The notes: a model not told the origin generated them from the letters alone. DNA of 64,000 nucleotides from Chlorocebus sabaeus (GCF_047675955.1 NC_132914.1:41813521-41877520); one strand, 5' to 3'; positions 35,388-47,848 are shown, counted from the stretch's first letter. Made by a program: numbers and translations.

Positions 35388-36889
35388 TGGATGGGTATAT
35401 ATTTCAACCTTGTTTACTGGGAGGTCTCTGTTGCTGCAGGCAATGGGCTGAACTGTTCAGTGCACAGTGGTCTTAGCTCCCTGCTCACCTCCACATGAGG
35501 GAACCAAGATAGTAGGGGCTGGATTGTGCAGGCTCACCTACAGCTACTCAATGGCAGGTACTAGCACCAGCACTAATGGGTGGCCACCTAGCGCCCAGAG
35601 GTATGTCTAGGCATGGAGGTTGGTAACCTGCTTGGCCCTAAGTTCTCTGCATGGGGAGAGGTGACTGCCTGAACTCCTAATCCAGTAGAGTGGATGCACC
35701 TGGAGATCTTCCTGGGCATGGGGCATAGGGTGCCCCACGGCACCACAGTCTCTCCAAGGAAGTGTGGGGCAACTCAGGCCACTGACCCAGGCAAGAGGGT
35801 ACTTCAGATGCCTGGAGATATGCCTAAACATGGAGCAGAGAGGTGGGATGACTCAGGATGCAAATTCATGTAAGTGGGTGTTCCCAATGCCTGAAAATCT
35901 GCCTAGGCATGGAGCAGAGAGTGTCCCCTGCACCATGATCTCAGGTGAGCAGGATGGGGCTCCCAGCAAGGTCACACACAGGCCAGTTCCAGGTCGCCAA
36001 GCTAGGCCTAGCTACAAGACTCGTTGCTCAAGAGAAACTATCGCTGTAGCAGCTCCCCTCTCACCCTAGACCTACACAGGGTGAGCACAATTCCAGCACC
36101 TACAACTGGGGCACTGTCCAGATGCACCACTCAATTCTGGCCATGAAGGCCCCTACTTAGCACCAGAGGAAGCTCTACAATCTCTGATCCAAGACTGTAA
36201 TGCCTGCATGGCCACGCTGCTGGATTGTCAAAGAATTACTGACTTTGTATGCACCTGGATTGAAAATGGCATCCTGCTGTCCATCCTGAGTCTGGGAAAA
36301 TGCCTGCAGGAATTCCTGGTATCCTTTCCTCCCAATGTCTCCAAGCCTCGCCCCAAGGCTTGGGAGTTAGTCCCAAGGTTTGGGAGAAACAAAATGCTCT
36401 TTCTTGTCCTAGGTGGCATGGATCCCCATTGGAAAAGTGACTCACAGAGGGAGGCTCTCTGCCCATCCCCTGTTCTGGATCTTCACTCACTTTTATTTAC
36501 CAAATGCCTTCACAGGGACTGCTTGCCCACTTTCTCCTCCCTGGGGTTTGGGATGTCCTTCACTGTCTTAATGGGTTCCCATTTTCCTTTTTGAATTAAA
36601 ATTCATGCATTTGAATTAAAATGAATGATTTTGCTTTTTCCAAGTGGCTAAGGCACACTGCAAGCCTCTAATCTGCTGTCTTGGAAGAAAAATAATGTAT
36701 TTTCTGGTGACACAAATACAAAAAAGTGCTAAGTTCTTACATGTATTAAATGAGTGTAGAAATAAGATCTGGTGGGTGCATTCACTTTATCTTCTGACTA
36801 CCAGTTAATTTAATATTTAAAATTCATTCTTCTTTAGTTTTCATAAAATAACTTATTTTTTGGTCTCAAAACCTAACTATATGTCTCTT

Positions 36890-37950
36890 TCTTTCCAGTC
36901 CAGTTTGTCAAATTTCCTTCCTCTAGCTGATATATACTCTGTGGTTCTGCCCTGTGTTTCCTTATCTTCTTATCCGTTATTTTTTAAGGCAGCTCTGTCC
37001 ACTGCCATGGCTTAACAGCCTCCCAATAGGCTAGTCTTTCTCAAATCTTCCTCAAGCCCTAAGACTTCTGCTGAATTTCAGACCTGGATATCTAACTGGT
37101 AACCAATTCTATCCACCTGGATGTTTACATGGGCATCTCTGGTTCATCATGTCTAAAACGAAGCTATCATCAACCCTTCAAACTGTTATCTGTCCAGTCA
37201 CTCACACAAAAAAACTTTAAAAACTCCAAGATTTCTCTTTCCTACTTATCTTCCAGTCAGCCATCATGCCTGTATATTCTTCTTGCCAAATATCTTTTGA
37301 ATCTACCCCTCCAGACTCTTATTACCTATACCTTATAGTTCAGGTTACCATCAACTTTTGCCTATAATAGTACAAAGCCCTTTCTCTTCTTTTGGTCATA
37401 CTCCATTACGCCAAAGTAATCTTTTTAACACCAAAATCTGCTCTTCAAAATTCTTTAAATAATAATTCATTTGCATGTCATCTATGCAAGGCCTTTTATC
37501 GTCTAGCTCATGCCTAGCTTCTGACCTTCTCTTCCTGGTCATTATCACCATCTTTCCTCTCCTACCACCACCTCTTGCATTTTATACTCTATTAAATTTT
37601 GAAAAACTTGTTGATTACCCAGTTCTGCTTTTTTAAAATAGTGTAGACCTTTGCATGGGCAAAACGAGGGCATCTCCCCATTGTGCATGCTTCACTGCCC
37701 TTAGCCATCCAACTCTCAGCTTATATGCTGTCCTCTCTGTGAAGTCTCATCTGCCTCTCTCCGATAAACTTTAGGCTTCTTTTATTATTTGTTCATGGCA
37801 ATTTTTAGATATTTCAATTAGAGTTTACTGTTGCATTTAAATTTGTTTGCATGTATTTAATTGTTTTACTAAAATGTTGTAAGAATTGCCTAGAATAGCT
37901 CACATCAGACACAGAGAATATTCAACAGATATTGGCTGAATTTAGACCAG
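36890..37950 (+). mobile_element. LINE L2 3' region, sense
   Basis: L2 wording throughout: 'ccaaagtaatctttttaaca', 'tttatcgtctagctcatgcc', 'ctctgtgaagtctcatctgc'. It ends in 'atattcaacagatattggct', the usual L2 end. Very diverged. Confidence 0.6.
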
Positions 37951-38078
37951 CACCTAAACCAGTTCCTGACAGGTCATTGGGACTCAATATTCACATTTAA
38001 AGGAAAGATTTTAGAGTATTTTCAACTGGGAGAAATTTTGTTTTTTCATTTCTTTAGGATTTCAGATCAATGTACTTG

Positions 38079-38092
38079 TATGAGCTATTTTT
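38079..38092 (+). repeat. Left target-site duplication of L1 D
   Basis: 'tatgagctattttt' is repeated exactly at 44276..44289. It defines the L1 D insertion. Confidence 0.93.
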
Positions 38093-38332
38093 TTGTTTGT
38101 TTGGTTATTTTTTATACTTTAAGTTCTAGGGTACATGTGGATAACGTGCAGGTTTGTTACATATGTATACTTGTGCCATGTTGGTGTGCTGCACCCATCA
38201 ACTCATCAGCACCCATCAACTCGTCATTTACATCAGGTATAACTCCCAATGCAATCCCTCCCCCCACCCCCCTCCCCGTGATAGGCCCCGGTGTGTGATG
38301 TTCCCCTTCCCCAGTCCAAGTGATCTCATTGT

Positions 38333-41300
38333 TCAGTTCCCACCTATGAGTGAGAACATGCGGTGTTTGGTTTTCTGTTCTTGCGATAGTCTGCTGAGAA
38401 TGATGGTTTCCAGCTGCATCCATGTCCCTACAAAGGACACAAACTCATCCTTTTATATGGCTGCATAGTATTCCATGATGTATATGTGCCACATTTTCTT
38501 AATCCAGTCGTCACTGATGGATACTTGGGTTGATTCCAAGTCTTTGCTATTGTGAATAGTGCCGCAAGAAACATACGTGTGCATGGGTCTTTATAGCAGC
38601 ATGATTTATAATCCTCTGGATATATACCCAGTAATGGGATGGCTGGGTCATATGGTACTTCTAGTTCTAGATCCTTGAGGGATCGCCATACTGTTTTCCA
38701 TAATGGTTGAACTAGTTTACAATCCCACCAACAGTGTAAAAGTGTTCCTATTTCTCCACATCCTCTCCAGCACCTGTTGTTTCCCAACTTTTTAATGATT
38801 GCCATTCTAACTGGTGTGAGATGGTATCTCACTGTGGTTTTGATTTGCATTTCTCTGATGGCCAGTGATGATGAGCATTTTTTCATGTGTCTGTTGGCTG
38901 TATGAATGTCCTCTTTTGAGAAATGTCTATTCATATCCTTTGCCCACTTTTTGATGGGGTTGTTTGTTTTTTTCTTGTAAATTTGTTTGAGTTCTTTGTA
39001 GGTTCTGGATATTAGCCCTTTGTCAGATGAGTAGATTGCAAAAATTTTCTCCCATTCTGTAGGTTGCCTGTTCACTCTGATGATCATTTCTTTTGCTGTG
39101 CAGAAGCTCTTCAGTTTAATGAGATCCCATTTGTCAATTTTGGCTTTTGTTGCCATTGCTTTTGGTGTTTTAGACATGAAGTCCTTGCCCATGCCTATGT
39201 CCTGAATGGTATTACCTAGGTTTTCCTCTAGGATTTTTATGGTATTAGGTCTAACATTTAAGTCTCTAATCCATCTTGAATTAATTTTCGTATAAGGAGT
39301 AAGGAAAGTATCCAGTTTCTGCTTTCTACTTATGGCTAGCCAGTTATCCCAACACCATTTATTAAATAGGGAATCCTTTCCCCATTTCTTGTTTTTGTCA
39401 GGTTTGTCAAAGATCAGATGGCTGTAGATGTGTGGTATTATTTCTGAGGACTCTGTTCTGTTCCATTGGTCTATATCTCTGTTTTGGTACCAGTACCATG
39501 CTGTTTTGATTACTGTAGCCTTGTAGTATAGTTTGAATTCAGGTAGTGTGATGCCTCCAGCTTTGTTCTTTTGACTTAGGATTTTCTTGGAGATGCGGGC
39601 ACTTTTTTGTTTCCATATGAACTTTAAAGCAGTTTTTTCCAATTCTGTGAAGAAGCTCATTGGTAGCTTGATGGGGATGGCATTGAATCTATAAATTACC
39701 TTGGACAGAATGGCCATTTTCACAATATTGATTATTCCTATCCATGAGCATGGCATGGTTTTCCATTTGTTTGTGTCCTCTTTTATTTCACTGAGCAGTG
39801 GTTTGTAGTTCTCCTTGAAGAGGTCCTTTACATCCCTTGTAAGTTGGATTCCTAGGTATTTTATTCTCTTTGAAGCAATTGTGAATGGAAGTTCATTCCT
39901 GATTTGGCTCTCTGTTTGTCTGTTACTGGTGTATAAGAATGCTTGTGATTTTTGCACATTAATTTTGTATCCTGAGACTTTGCTGAAGTTGCTTATCAGT
40001 TTAAGGAGATTTTGGGCTGAGACAAGGGGATTTTCTAAATATACAATTATGTCATCTGCAAAGAGGGACAATTTGACTTCTTCTTTTCCTAACTGAATCC
40101 CCTTGATTTCTTTCTCTTGCCTGATTGCCCTAGCCAGAACTTCCAACACTGTGTTGAATAGGAGTGGTGAGAGAGGGCATCCCTGTCTTGTGCCAGTTTT
40201 CAAAGGGAATTTTTCCAGTTTTTGCCCATTCAGTATGATATTGGCTGTGGGTTTGTCATAAATAGCTCTTAAGATTTTGAGATACGTTCCATCAATACCG
40301 AATTTATTGAGAGTTTTCAGCATGAAAGGCTGTTGAATTTTGTCAAAGGCCTTTTCTGCATCTACTGAGATAATCATGTGGTTTTTGTCTTTGGTTCTGT
40401 TTATATGCTGGATTACGTTATTTGATTTGCGTATGTTGAACCAGCCTTGCATCCCAGGGATGAAGCCCACTTGATCATGGTGGATAAGCTTTTTGATGTG
40501 CTGCTGGATCCGGTTTGCCAGTATTTTATTGAGGATTTTTGCTTCGATGTTCATCAGGGATATTGGTCTAAAATTCTCTTTTTTTGTTGTGTCTCTGCCA
40601 GGCTTCGGTATCAGGGTGATGTTGGCCTCATAAAATGAGTTAGGGAGGATTCCCTCTTTTTCTATTGTTTGGAATAGTTTCAGAAGGAATGGTACCAACT
40701 TCTCCTTGTACCTCTGGTAGAATTCAGCTGTGAATCCATCTGGTCCTGGACTTTTTTTGGTTGGTAGGCTATTAATTATTGTCTCAATTTCAGAGCCTGC
40801 TATTGGTCTATTCAGGGATTCAGCTTCTTCCTGGTTTAGTCTTGGGAGAGTGTAAGTGTCCAGGAAATTATCCATTTCTTCTGGATTTTCTAGTTTATTT
40901 GCGTAGAGGTGTTTATAGTATTCTCTGATGGTAGTTTGTATTTCTGTGTGGTCGGTGGTGATGTCCCCTTTATCATTTTTTATTGCGTCTATTTGATTCT
41001 TCTCTCTTTTCTTCTTTGTTAGTCTTGCTAGCAGTCTATCAAATTTGTTGATCTTTTCAAAAAACCAACTCCTGGATTCATTGATTTTTTGGAGGGTTTT
41101 TTGTGTCTCTATCTCCTTCAGTTCTGCTCTGATCTTAGTTATTTCTTGCCTTCTGCTAGCTTTTGAATGTGTTTGCTCTTGCTTCTCTAGTTCTTTTAAT
41201 TGTGATGTTAGAGTGTCAATTTTAGATCTTTCCAGCTTTCTTTTGTGGGCATTTAGTGCTATAAATTTCCCTCTCCACACTGCTTTAAATGTGTCCCAGA

Positions 41301-42157
41301 GATTCTGGTATGTTGTATCTTTCTTCTCATTGGTTTCATAGAACATCTTTATTTCTGCCTTCATTTCGTTGTGTACCCAGTAGTGATTCAGGAGCAGGTT
41401 ATTCAGTTTCCATGTAGTTGAGCGGTTTTGATTGAGTTTCTTAGTCCCAAGTTCTAGTTTGATTGCACTGTGGTCTGAGAGACAGTTTGTTATAATTTCT
41501 GTTCTTGTACATTTGCTGAGGAGTGCTTTACTTGCAATTATGTGGTCAATTTTGGAATAAGTGTGATGTGGTGCTGAGAAGTATGTATATTTTGTTGATT
41601 TGGGGTGGAGAGTTCTGTAGATGTCTATTAGGTCTGCTTGCTGCAGAGATGAGTTCAATTCCTGGATATCCTTGTTAACTTTCTGTCTCGTTGATCTGTC
41701 TAATGTTGACAGTGGGGTGTTGAAGTCTCCCATTATTATTGTATGGGAGTCTAAGTCTCTTTGTAAGTCTCTAAGGACTTGCTTTATGAATCTGGGTGCT
41801 CCTGTATTGGGTGTATATGTATTTAGGATAGTTAGCTCTTCCTGTTGAATTGATCCCTTTACCATTATGTAATGGCCTTCTTTGTCTCTTTTGCTCTTTG
41901 ATGGTTTAAAGTCTGTTTTATCAGAGACTAGTATTGCGACCCCTGCTTTTTTTTGTTGTCCATTTGCTTGGTAAATCTTCCTCCATCCCTTTATTTTGAG
42001 CCTATGTATGTCTCTGCATGTGAGATGGATGTCCTGAATACAGCAGACTGATGGGTCTTGACTCTTTATCCAATTTGCCAGTCTGTCTTTTAATTGGAGC
42101 ATTTAGTCCATTTACATGTAAGGTTAATATTGTTATGTGTGAACTTGATCCTGCCAT
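38333..42157 (-). pseudogene. L1 D ORF2: nearly intact endonuclease-reverse transcriptase with two frameshifts
   Basis: The ancestral ORF2 start is ATG at 42155..42157 and the stop TGA at 38333..38335. A 2-nt loss at about 42083 shifts the frame after about 24 codons. From there a single 1224-codon frame (42102 down to 38428) is open. A 1-nt loss at about 38508 then replaces the last ~60 residues with an unrelated tail. Visible in order: endonuclease with IIMGDFNTPLS, YSKIDHI and SDHSAIK; reverse transcriptase with FADD; Cys/His knuckle CGEIGTLLHCWWDC. At endonuclease positions known to be critical, Asn14 reads His (in the shifted 5' segment) and Glu43 reads Asp (CIQDIHLTC). Target-primed reverse transcription is therefore not expected. 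Confidence 0.93.
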
Positions 42158-42220
42158 TATGATATTAACTGGTTATTTTGCTCGTTAGTTGATATAGTTT
42201 CTTCCTAGCCTCGATGGTCT

Positions 42221-43233
42221 TTACATTTTGGCATGTTTTTGCAATGGCTGGTACCGGTTGTTCCTTTCCATGTTTAGTGCTTCCTTCAGGGTCTCTTGTA
42301 AGGCAGGCCTGGTGGTGACAAAATCTCTAAGCATTTGCTTATCTGTAAAGGATTTTATTTCTCCTTCACTTATGAAACTTAGTTTGGCTGGATATGAAAT
42401 TCTGGGTTGAAAATTCTTTTCTTTAAGAATGTTTAATATTGGCCCCCACTCTCTTCTGGCTTGTAGAGTTTCTGCCGAGAGATCTGCTGTTAGTCTGATG
42501 GGCTTCCCTTTGTGGTAACCCGACCTTTCTCTCTGGCTGCCCTTAAGATTTTTTCCTTCATTTCAACTTTGGTGAATCTGGCAATTATGTGTCTTGGAGT
42601 TGCTCTTCTCGAGGAGTATCTTTGTGGCATTCTCTGTATTTCCTGGATTTGAATGTTGGCCTGCCCTACTAGGTTGGGGAAGTTCTCCTGGATGATATCC
42701 TGAAGAGTGTTTTCCAACTTGGTTCCATTTTCCCCCTCACTTTCAGGCACCCCAATCAGACGTAGATTTGGTCTTTTTACATAATCCCATACTTCTTGCA
42801 GGTTTTATTCATTTCTTTTTCTTCTTTTTTCTTTAGATTTCTCTTCTTGCTTCATTTCATTCATTTGATCCTCAATCGCTGAGACTCTTTCTTCCAGTTG
42901 ATCGAGTCGGTTACTGAAGCTTGTGCATTTGTCATGTATTTCTCGTGTCGGTTTTCATCTCTGTCCGTTCGTTTATGGCCTTCTCTGCATTAATTATTCT
43001 GGTTATCACTTCTTCCACTCTTTTTTCAAGATTTTTAGTTTCTTTGCACTGGGTACGTAATTCCTTCTTTAGCTCTGAGAAGTTTGATGGACTGAAGCCT
43101 TCTTCTCTCATCTCGTCAAAGTCATTCTCCATCCAGCTTTGATCCATTGCTGGCGATAAGCTGCGTTCCTTTTAGGGGGAGATGTGCTCTTATTTTTTGA
43201 ATTTCCAGCTTTTGTGCCCTGCTTTTTCTCCAT
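42221..43233 (-). pseudogene. L1 D ORF1 (RNA-binding chaperone), disrupted
   Basis: Start ATG at 43231..43233 (MEKKQGTKAGNSKNK). A frameshift follows within about 40 codons, and the coiled-coil region reopens at 42932..43147 (FSELKKELRTQCKE). The RRM region is open at 42490..42750 (NFPNLVGQAN, RYSSRRATPR). The frame then breaks near 42515, and the TAA is at 42221..42223. Without ORF1 protein in cis the copy cannot retrotranspose efficiently. Confidence 0.9.
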
Positions 43234-44275
43234 CTTTGTGGTTTTATCTGCCTCTGGTCTTTGATGATGGTGATGTACTGATGGGGTTTTGGTGTGGGTG
43301 TCCTTCCTGTTTGTTAGTTTTCTTCTAACAGTCAGGACCCTCAGCTGTAAGTCTGTTGGAGATTGCTTGAGGGCCACTCCAGACCCTGTTTGCCTGGGTA
43401 TCAGCAGCAGAGGCTGCAGAAGATAGAATACTGCTGAACAGCAAGTGTACCTGTCTGATTCTTGCTTTGGAAGCTTCCTCTCAGGGGTGTACTCCACCGT
43501 GTGAGGTGTGGGGTGTCCCGCTGCCCCTAGTGGAGGATGTCTCCCAGTTAGGCTACTCAGGGGTCAGGGATCCACTTGAGCAGGCAGTCTGTCCGTTCTC
43601 AGATCTCAACCTCCATGTTGGGAGATCCACTGCTCTCTTCAAAGCTGTCAGACAGAGTTGCTTGCATCTGCAGAGGTTTCTGCTGCTTTGTTGTTGTTGT
43701 TGTTGTTGTTTAGCTGTGCCCTGTCCCCAGAGGAGGAGTCTACAGAGACTGGCAGGCCTCCTTGAGCTGCTGTGAGCTCCACCCAGTTCGATCTTCCCAG
43801 GGCTTTGTTTACCTACTTAAGCCTCAGCAATGGTGGGCGCCCCTCCCCTGGCCTCGCTGCTGCCTTGTGGTTAGATGGCAGACTGCTGTGCTAGCAATGA
43901 GGAAGGCTCCGTGGGTGTGGGACCCTCCCGGCCAGGTGTGGGATATAATCTCCTGGTGTGCCTGTGTGCTTAAAGCGCAGTATTGGGGTGGGAGTTACCC
44001 GATTTTCCAGGTGTCGTATGTCTCTTTTCCCCTGGCTAGGAAAAGGGATTCCCTTTCCCCTTGCGCTTCCCAGGTGAGGCGATGCCTCGTCCTGCTTCAG
44101 CTCTCACTGGTCGGGGTGCAACAGCTGACCAGCACCGATTGTCCGGCACTCCCCAGTGGGATGAACCCAGTACCTCAGTTGATAATGCAGAAATCACCTG
44201 TCTTCTGTGTCGCTTGTGCTGGGAGCTGGAGACTGGAGCTGTTCCTATTCGGCCATCTTGCTCCGAACCCCCCTC
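43234..44275 (-). promoter_or_regulatory. L1 D 5'UTR (sense promoter and antisense-promoter region)
   Basis: About 1.04 kb. The YY1-type core is intact in antisense ('attcggccatcttgct') at about 44248..44263. From family knowledge the 5'UTR drives L1 transcription inward (minus strand), and an antisense promoter within its first ~600 nt would drive + strand transcripts from roughly 43.7..44.1 kb, sense to TMEM117. An ORF0-like start at 43830 stops after 14 codons. A (TTG)n tract lies at 43690..43709. Confidence 0.75.
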
Positions 44276-44289
44276 TATGAGCTATTTTT
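44276..44289 (+). repeat. Right target-site duplication of L1 D
   Basis: Exact repeat of 38079..38092. Confidence 0.93.
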
Positions 44290-46007
44290 AAGATAAATTT
44301 TCTATGTGAGAATTGTATTTGAATTGATCAGAAACTGAAAGATTTGTTTTACAGGGATTATTTAAATCCTGTTGACATTAGACAATTCCTGCATTAAATG
44401 TATTGTAGGCTATAGGAGTATTTATGATGTAATTCAATTTTCATAGTATTTTGCAAAACGCAGTCATCATAGACCCAGAATCGATTGTTTGTGCTTACTC
44501 TTCTGTACATCTCTGAGCCCAGCTTTTCTTCTGGTAACTCTTTTAGTTGAAATTGGTATCCTTTATGCATGCCATTGGTGTATCTCCTAGAGACAGATGC
44601 AAAGAATAGCAAAATTTGGGAATATGATTGCTCTTCCCTGTATTATGAAGCAAGCTAGGAAAATTCTGAATGCAAAGTCACCAGAAAGAGATTCTGAACA
44701 TGGTAGACCCCATTTTGTCTTTCCTAATCCCTAGAAGAAGGAAGAGAGGTAAGAATATTATGATAAAATCTGAATTCATTTTGCTACAGCCATCAGGGAT
44801 AAATCTGGTGACTCCCACCCAGAGGTGCTTCCTTGAGAATGGAGTGATGGAAGATTGCAATCACAGACTTTCACATTAGGAGTAAAAACTTCTGTTATGA
44901 TGGGTGAAAAAACTATGCAAAATGAAGTACAACTTTAAAAGCTCATAAGTCTTAAGCTCAGTTATAGATTATTAATTTAGAAAAATAACAACTATGTATT
45001 CTCAACTGCAAACTACTCAATATTAATAACATTAGTTTGTGTTGTATATCCAGATAGAGAATCACTCAGGGTTTCAAGCTTAGTGGCAAATGGATCTTTA
45101 AATATATATTTACTATGCTTTCTGTAATAAAATGAAAATCATGGTTTATTTGATGGAAAGAAAATGATAGTTTATAGGCTTTCACAATAAAACGGGAGAA
45201 CTTGAAACAGGGATTCTCATAAAATGAGATTTTTTTTCTAAACTGGAAAATTCTCTAGCCATAATGACCTGGGTGGGGGTAGGAGGAAGATAATGAAATG
45301 TAACAGGGCGTAATTTCTTTTCAATAAAAGAAATTGGCAATTTATGTCAGAGAAGCTATGTTAGAGATATCTAGCTGCCAACCAGCTCTATCCACATGGA
45401 TATTTACCCAGATATTGTTACTTCGTAGCATGATTCAGGTATAAGTTCTCTCTGCATCTGCATGGTGAGTAGCTCTGAGACATATTCTTTTGACCTCTAG
45501 GATTCCTTAGGTCATAAAGTGTGTATTTTCTGACCTACTGAGGCAAAAATGTAAATGAATGACAGAACATCTTTTTAAGATTATTGATTCCCAGAGACCT
45601 AGAGTATTTAGACACCCTCTCTGTTTTCTTCCAAGAGTTACAGAAAGCTTCATTTCACTACTAAAAGACTTCCTGATTCCCTTATCTATCAGTAAGAGTA
45701 AGCCCGATTTTGAAAAATGTTTTTAGAAAATTACTTTCATCTCTGCATGGCCTGGAATTTGCTTGAGGACACCATGAATAGTAGGTCATCACCACTACAT
45801 TTCAGAAAAGAGAGCCAATGTAAATATTTTTGACACATCTTTGAGATATGGTTTAAAACCAAGCTATAAAAAGGAACTTGCAAAACTAATTAATATTTAA
45901 TTTTATCTCATGATGCAAAGTAGCCTGCATGGACATTTTAATGCCAAACTACCAGATAGGTTGTAAGAATATACTGTACACTCCCACCAATAGTGACTGG
46001 AAATACC
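44290..46007. other. Intron, nothing identified
   Basis: AT-rich unique sequence. Small open stretches at 44394..44612 (-) and 44670..44879 (+) have no protein resemblance. Confidence 0.55.
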
Positions 46008-46526
46008 TGGTATAGTAGGCAGAATAGTGTGGTCCCCACTGCCAGCCTCCCCCCGCAAAAGATATTCATATGCTACTCCCAGGATCCTGCAAATATGTGA
46101 AGTTGCATGGCAAAGAGAAATTAAGATTACACTAGAATTAGGTTTGCTAATCAGCTGACTTTAAAATAGGGAGATTTCCTTATTCAGGAGGGCCCAATAT
46201 TATCACAAGAGTCTTTAAAAGAGGAAGAGGGAAGCCGAAGAGAACCAGAGAGATAACAGTGTGAGTGTACCTTGTTGGCTTTAAAGGTTGGGGTGAAGAC
46301 CATAAGCCAGAGACTGTAGGTGACCTCTACAATCAAGAAAAGGCAAAGAAACACATTCTTCCTTAGAGCCTCCAGAAGGAACGCAGCCCTCTCAACAACT
46401 TGATTTTAGACTAGTGAGACTAATTTTGAACTTGTGTCCTCTGGATCTTTAAAATAATAAAGTTCTATTGTTTTCAGGCACTAAGTTTGTGGTAATTTTT
46501 TACAGCAGGAATAGGAAACTAATACA
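46008..46526 (+). mobile_element. MLT1-type (ERVL-MaLR) LTR, sense
   Basis: About 520-bp solo LTR of MLT1B/C/D type. It starts at 'tggtatagtaggcagaatag' and has 'ggagggcccaatattatcac' and 'gagcctccagaaggaacgca'. It ends 'aggaaactaataca'. No internal proviral sequence is attached. Very old; no clear target duplication. Confidence 0.8.
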
Positions 46527-47848
46527 CTTGATTTTCTCCATATCTTTGCCAACACTGAGTGTTATTGATTTTTTAAATCTTTTGGTAGCCAACAGTCAAA
46601 CATACCCTATTGCTCTTTTTTATTATTATTAATTAGATTGAACTTCTTTCCTATACTAGATGCTTGATGAATATTCATATTGTTTTATGAACATCTAGCT
46701 CATGGGCTCATCCTATTTCTTTATTGAAGTTTTAGGGTTTTTTTCTTACCCATTTGACCATTTATTATCACTTTTGCTATTGGTATCTGCTAAAGCATTA
46801 AGAAAATAACTTATTGTTTTATCAGGAATTTATGATGAATTTTATAGAGCACCTTTTTACATTCTAGGTAATCTTATGTGCTTTCTTTAAGTATGTTTTC
46901 GACTTTGAACTATTAATGTGACTAATAGATTTCTTACCTTGACCCAAACTTACATTACTAGGGTCTGTCCCACTTTGTGGTAGTGCATTATTCTTTTAAG
47001 ATACTTCTGAATCCAGTTTTGTATCTATATTTATAAATGAGGTGTGTGTATTCTTTTTTTCCTGCAATTTTTTTTTATCATGGTTATGTTAGTCTTAAAA
47101 ATTAGCTGAAGCCCTTCTGTCTTTTGCTGTGCTCTAGAACCATTTACATATATGGGAGCTATTTGTGGTATACTCTATTTCTTTCCCGCCTCATTACTGA
47201 TCCTCTTTCTTCACCTCATTTTGACATCATTTCAATAATTTTAATGGTATTTAGAGAGAAAAGAGAAGTAAATATAGTATCTCAAACTGTTATTTTAAAG
47301 TAGAACCTGCCCTATCTTTTAAAATCAGAAAGCTTTTGCATTCTCGAGCCATTCTCATATAATTATGGAAGGAAAAGGAGGTGAGACATGAGAAAGGATT
47401 GCCCTGGAGAGTTTTTGGCCAGGTGACTTCTCCTTGCCTGTAATTTCATTAGTTTCTTTTCTTTTCCCTTCTTTTCTTATGATGATGCTATTATTAGTAG
47501 TACTATTTTCACCATCATCAGTATCATTGCTATGCTCTATAACATATTAGAGCCTGTTTACACTGTACTAAATTACAAATGGTTAATCCTTTATACTGTA
47601 AACTTGGGCTTTTCCTGTCATATATGTTACACATATTTGTTCTGAGTTTTATTTGTTGAGATTGTTTACAACAGTTGTTTTCAAGATTGAATCTACCTAA
47701 GAATCACTTGATATGTATGTGTGTATGTCTGTCTGTGGTATGGGGTGGGTGTGTCCATATATGTACAATACAAATTCTTGAACACTGCTCATAGAAAATT
47801 TTATATAAAACATATATAAAAGGTCAGGGTAGAACTCTGGCATCTGAA
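46527..47848. other. Intron, nothing identified
   Basis: No gene recognised. A stretch around 46527..47130 has L1M-like fragments ('ctccatatctttgccaacac', 'tgaatattcatattg') that I cannot delimit confidently. Confidence 0.5.

Larger units (their letters stand above)
21863..36689 (-). mobile_element. L1 A: old full-length LINE-1 split into several pieces by later insertions
   Basis: Host of the nested block, read on the minus strand. 5'UTR pieces lie at 36689..35406, 34140..34005 and 33733..about 33450. Decayed ORF1 follows to about 32600. ORF2 runs through 32450..31694, 31387..30724, 30536..28886 and 22711..about 22140. The 3'UTR ends at about 21863. The 5' end is marked by 'ctaatctgctgtcttggaag'. 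Subtracting the inserts leaves about 6.6 kb, a full element. Insertions are L1 B, an Alu fragment, an AluY, a second Alu and L1 C. All reading frames are broken. Confidence 0.88.
38093..44275 (-). mobile_element. L1 D: full-length L1PA element with 14-bp TSD
   Basis: A 6183-bp minus-strand L1: short A/C-rich tail, 3'UTR, ORF2 (38333..42157), spacer, ORF1 (42221..43233) and 5'UTR to 44275, with perfect 14-bp flanking duplications. No later element interrupts it. ORF2 is nearly open, while ORF1 is broken. The 3'UTR carries a short internal duplication (38191..38227) also seen in L1 C. It is an L1PA lineage copy older than the currently active group, judged by ORF2 changes and the decayed ORF1. 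Confidence 0.95.

Noticed and set aside
34200..35400. L1 C considered as part of L1 A
   Set aside because: An exact 18-bp duplication flanks it and L1 A 5'UTR continues on both sides, so it is a separate insertion.
43762..44280. 172-codon + strand open stretch in the L1 D 5'UTR, considered as ORF0
   Set aside because: It is in a different frame from the ORF0-like ATG at 43830, which stops after 14 codons. A GC-rich 5'UTR gives long chance frames.
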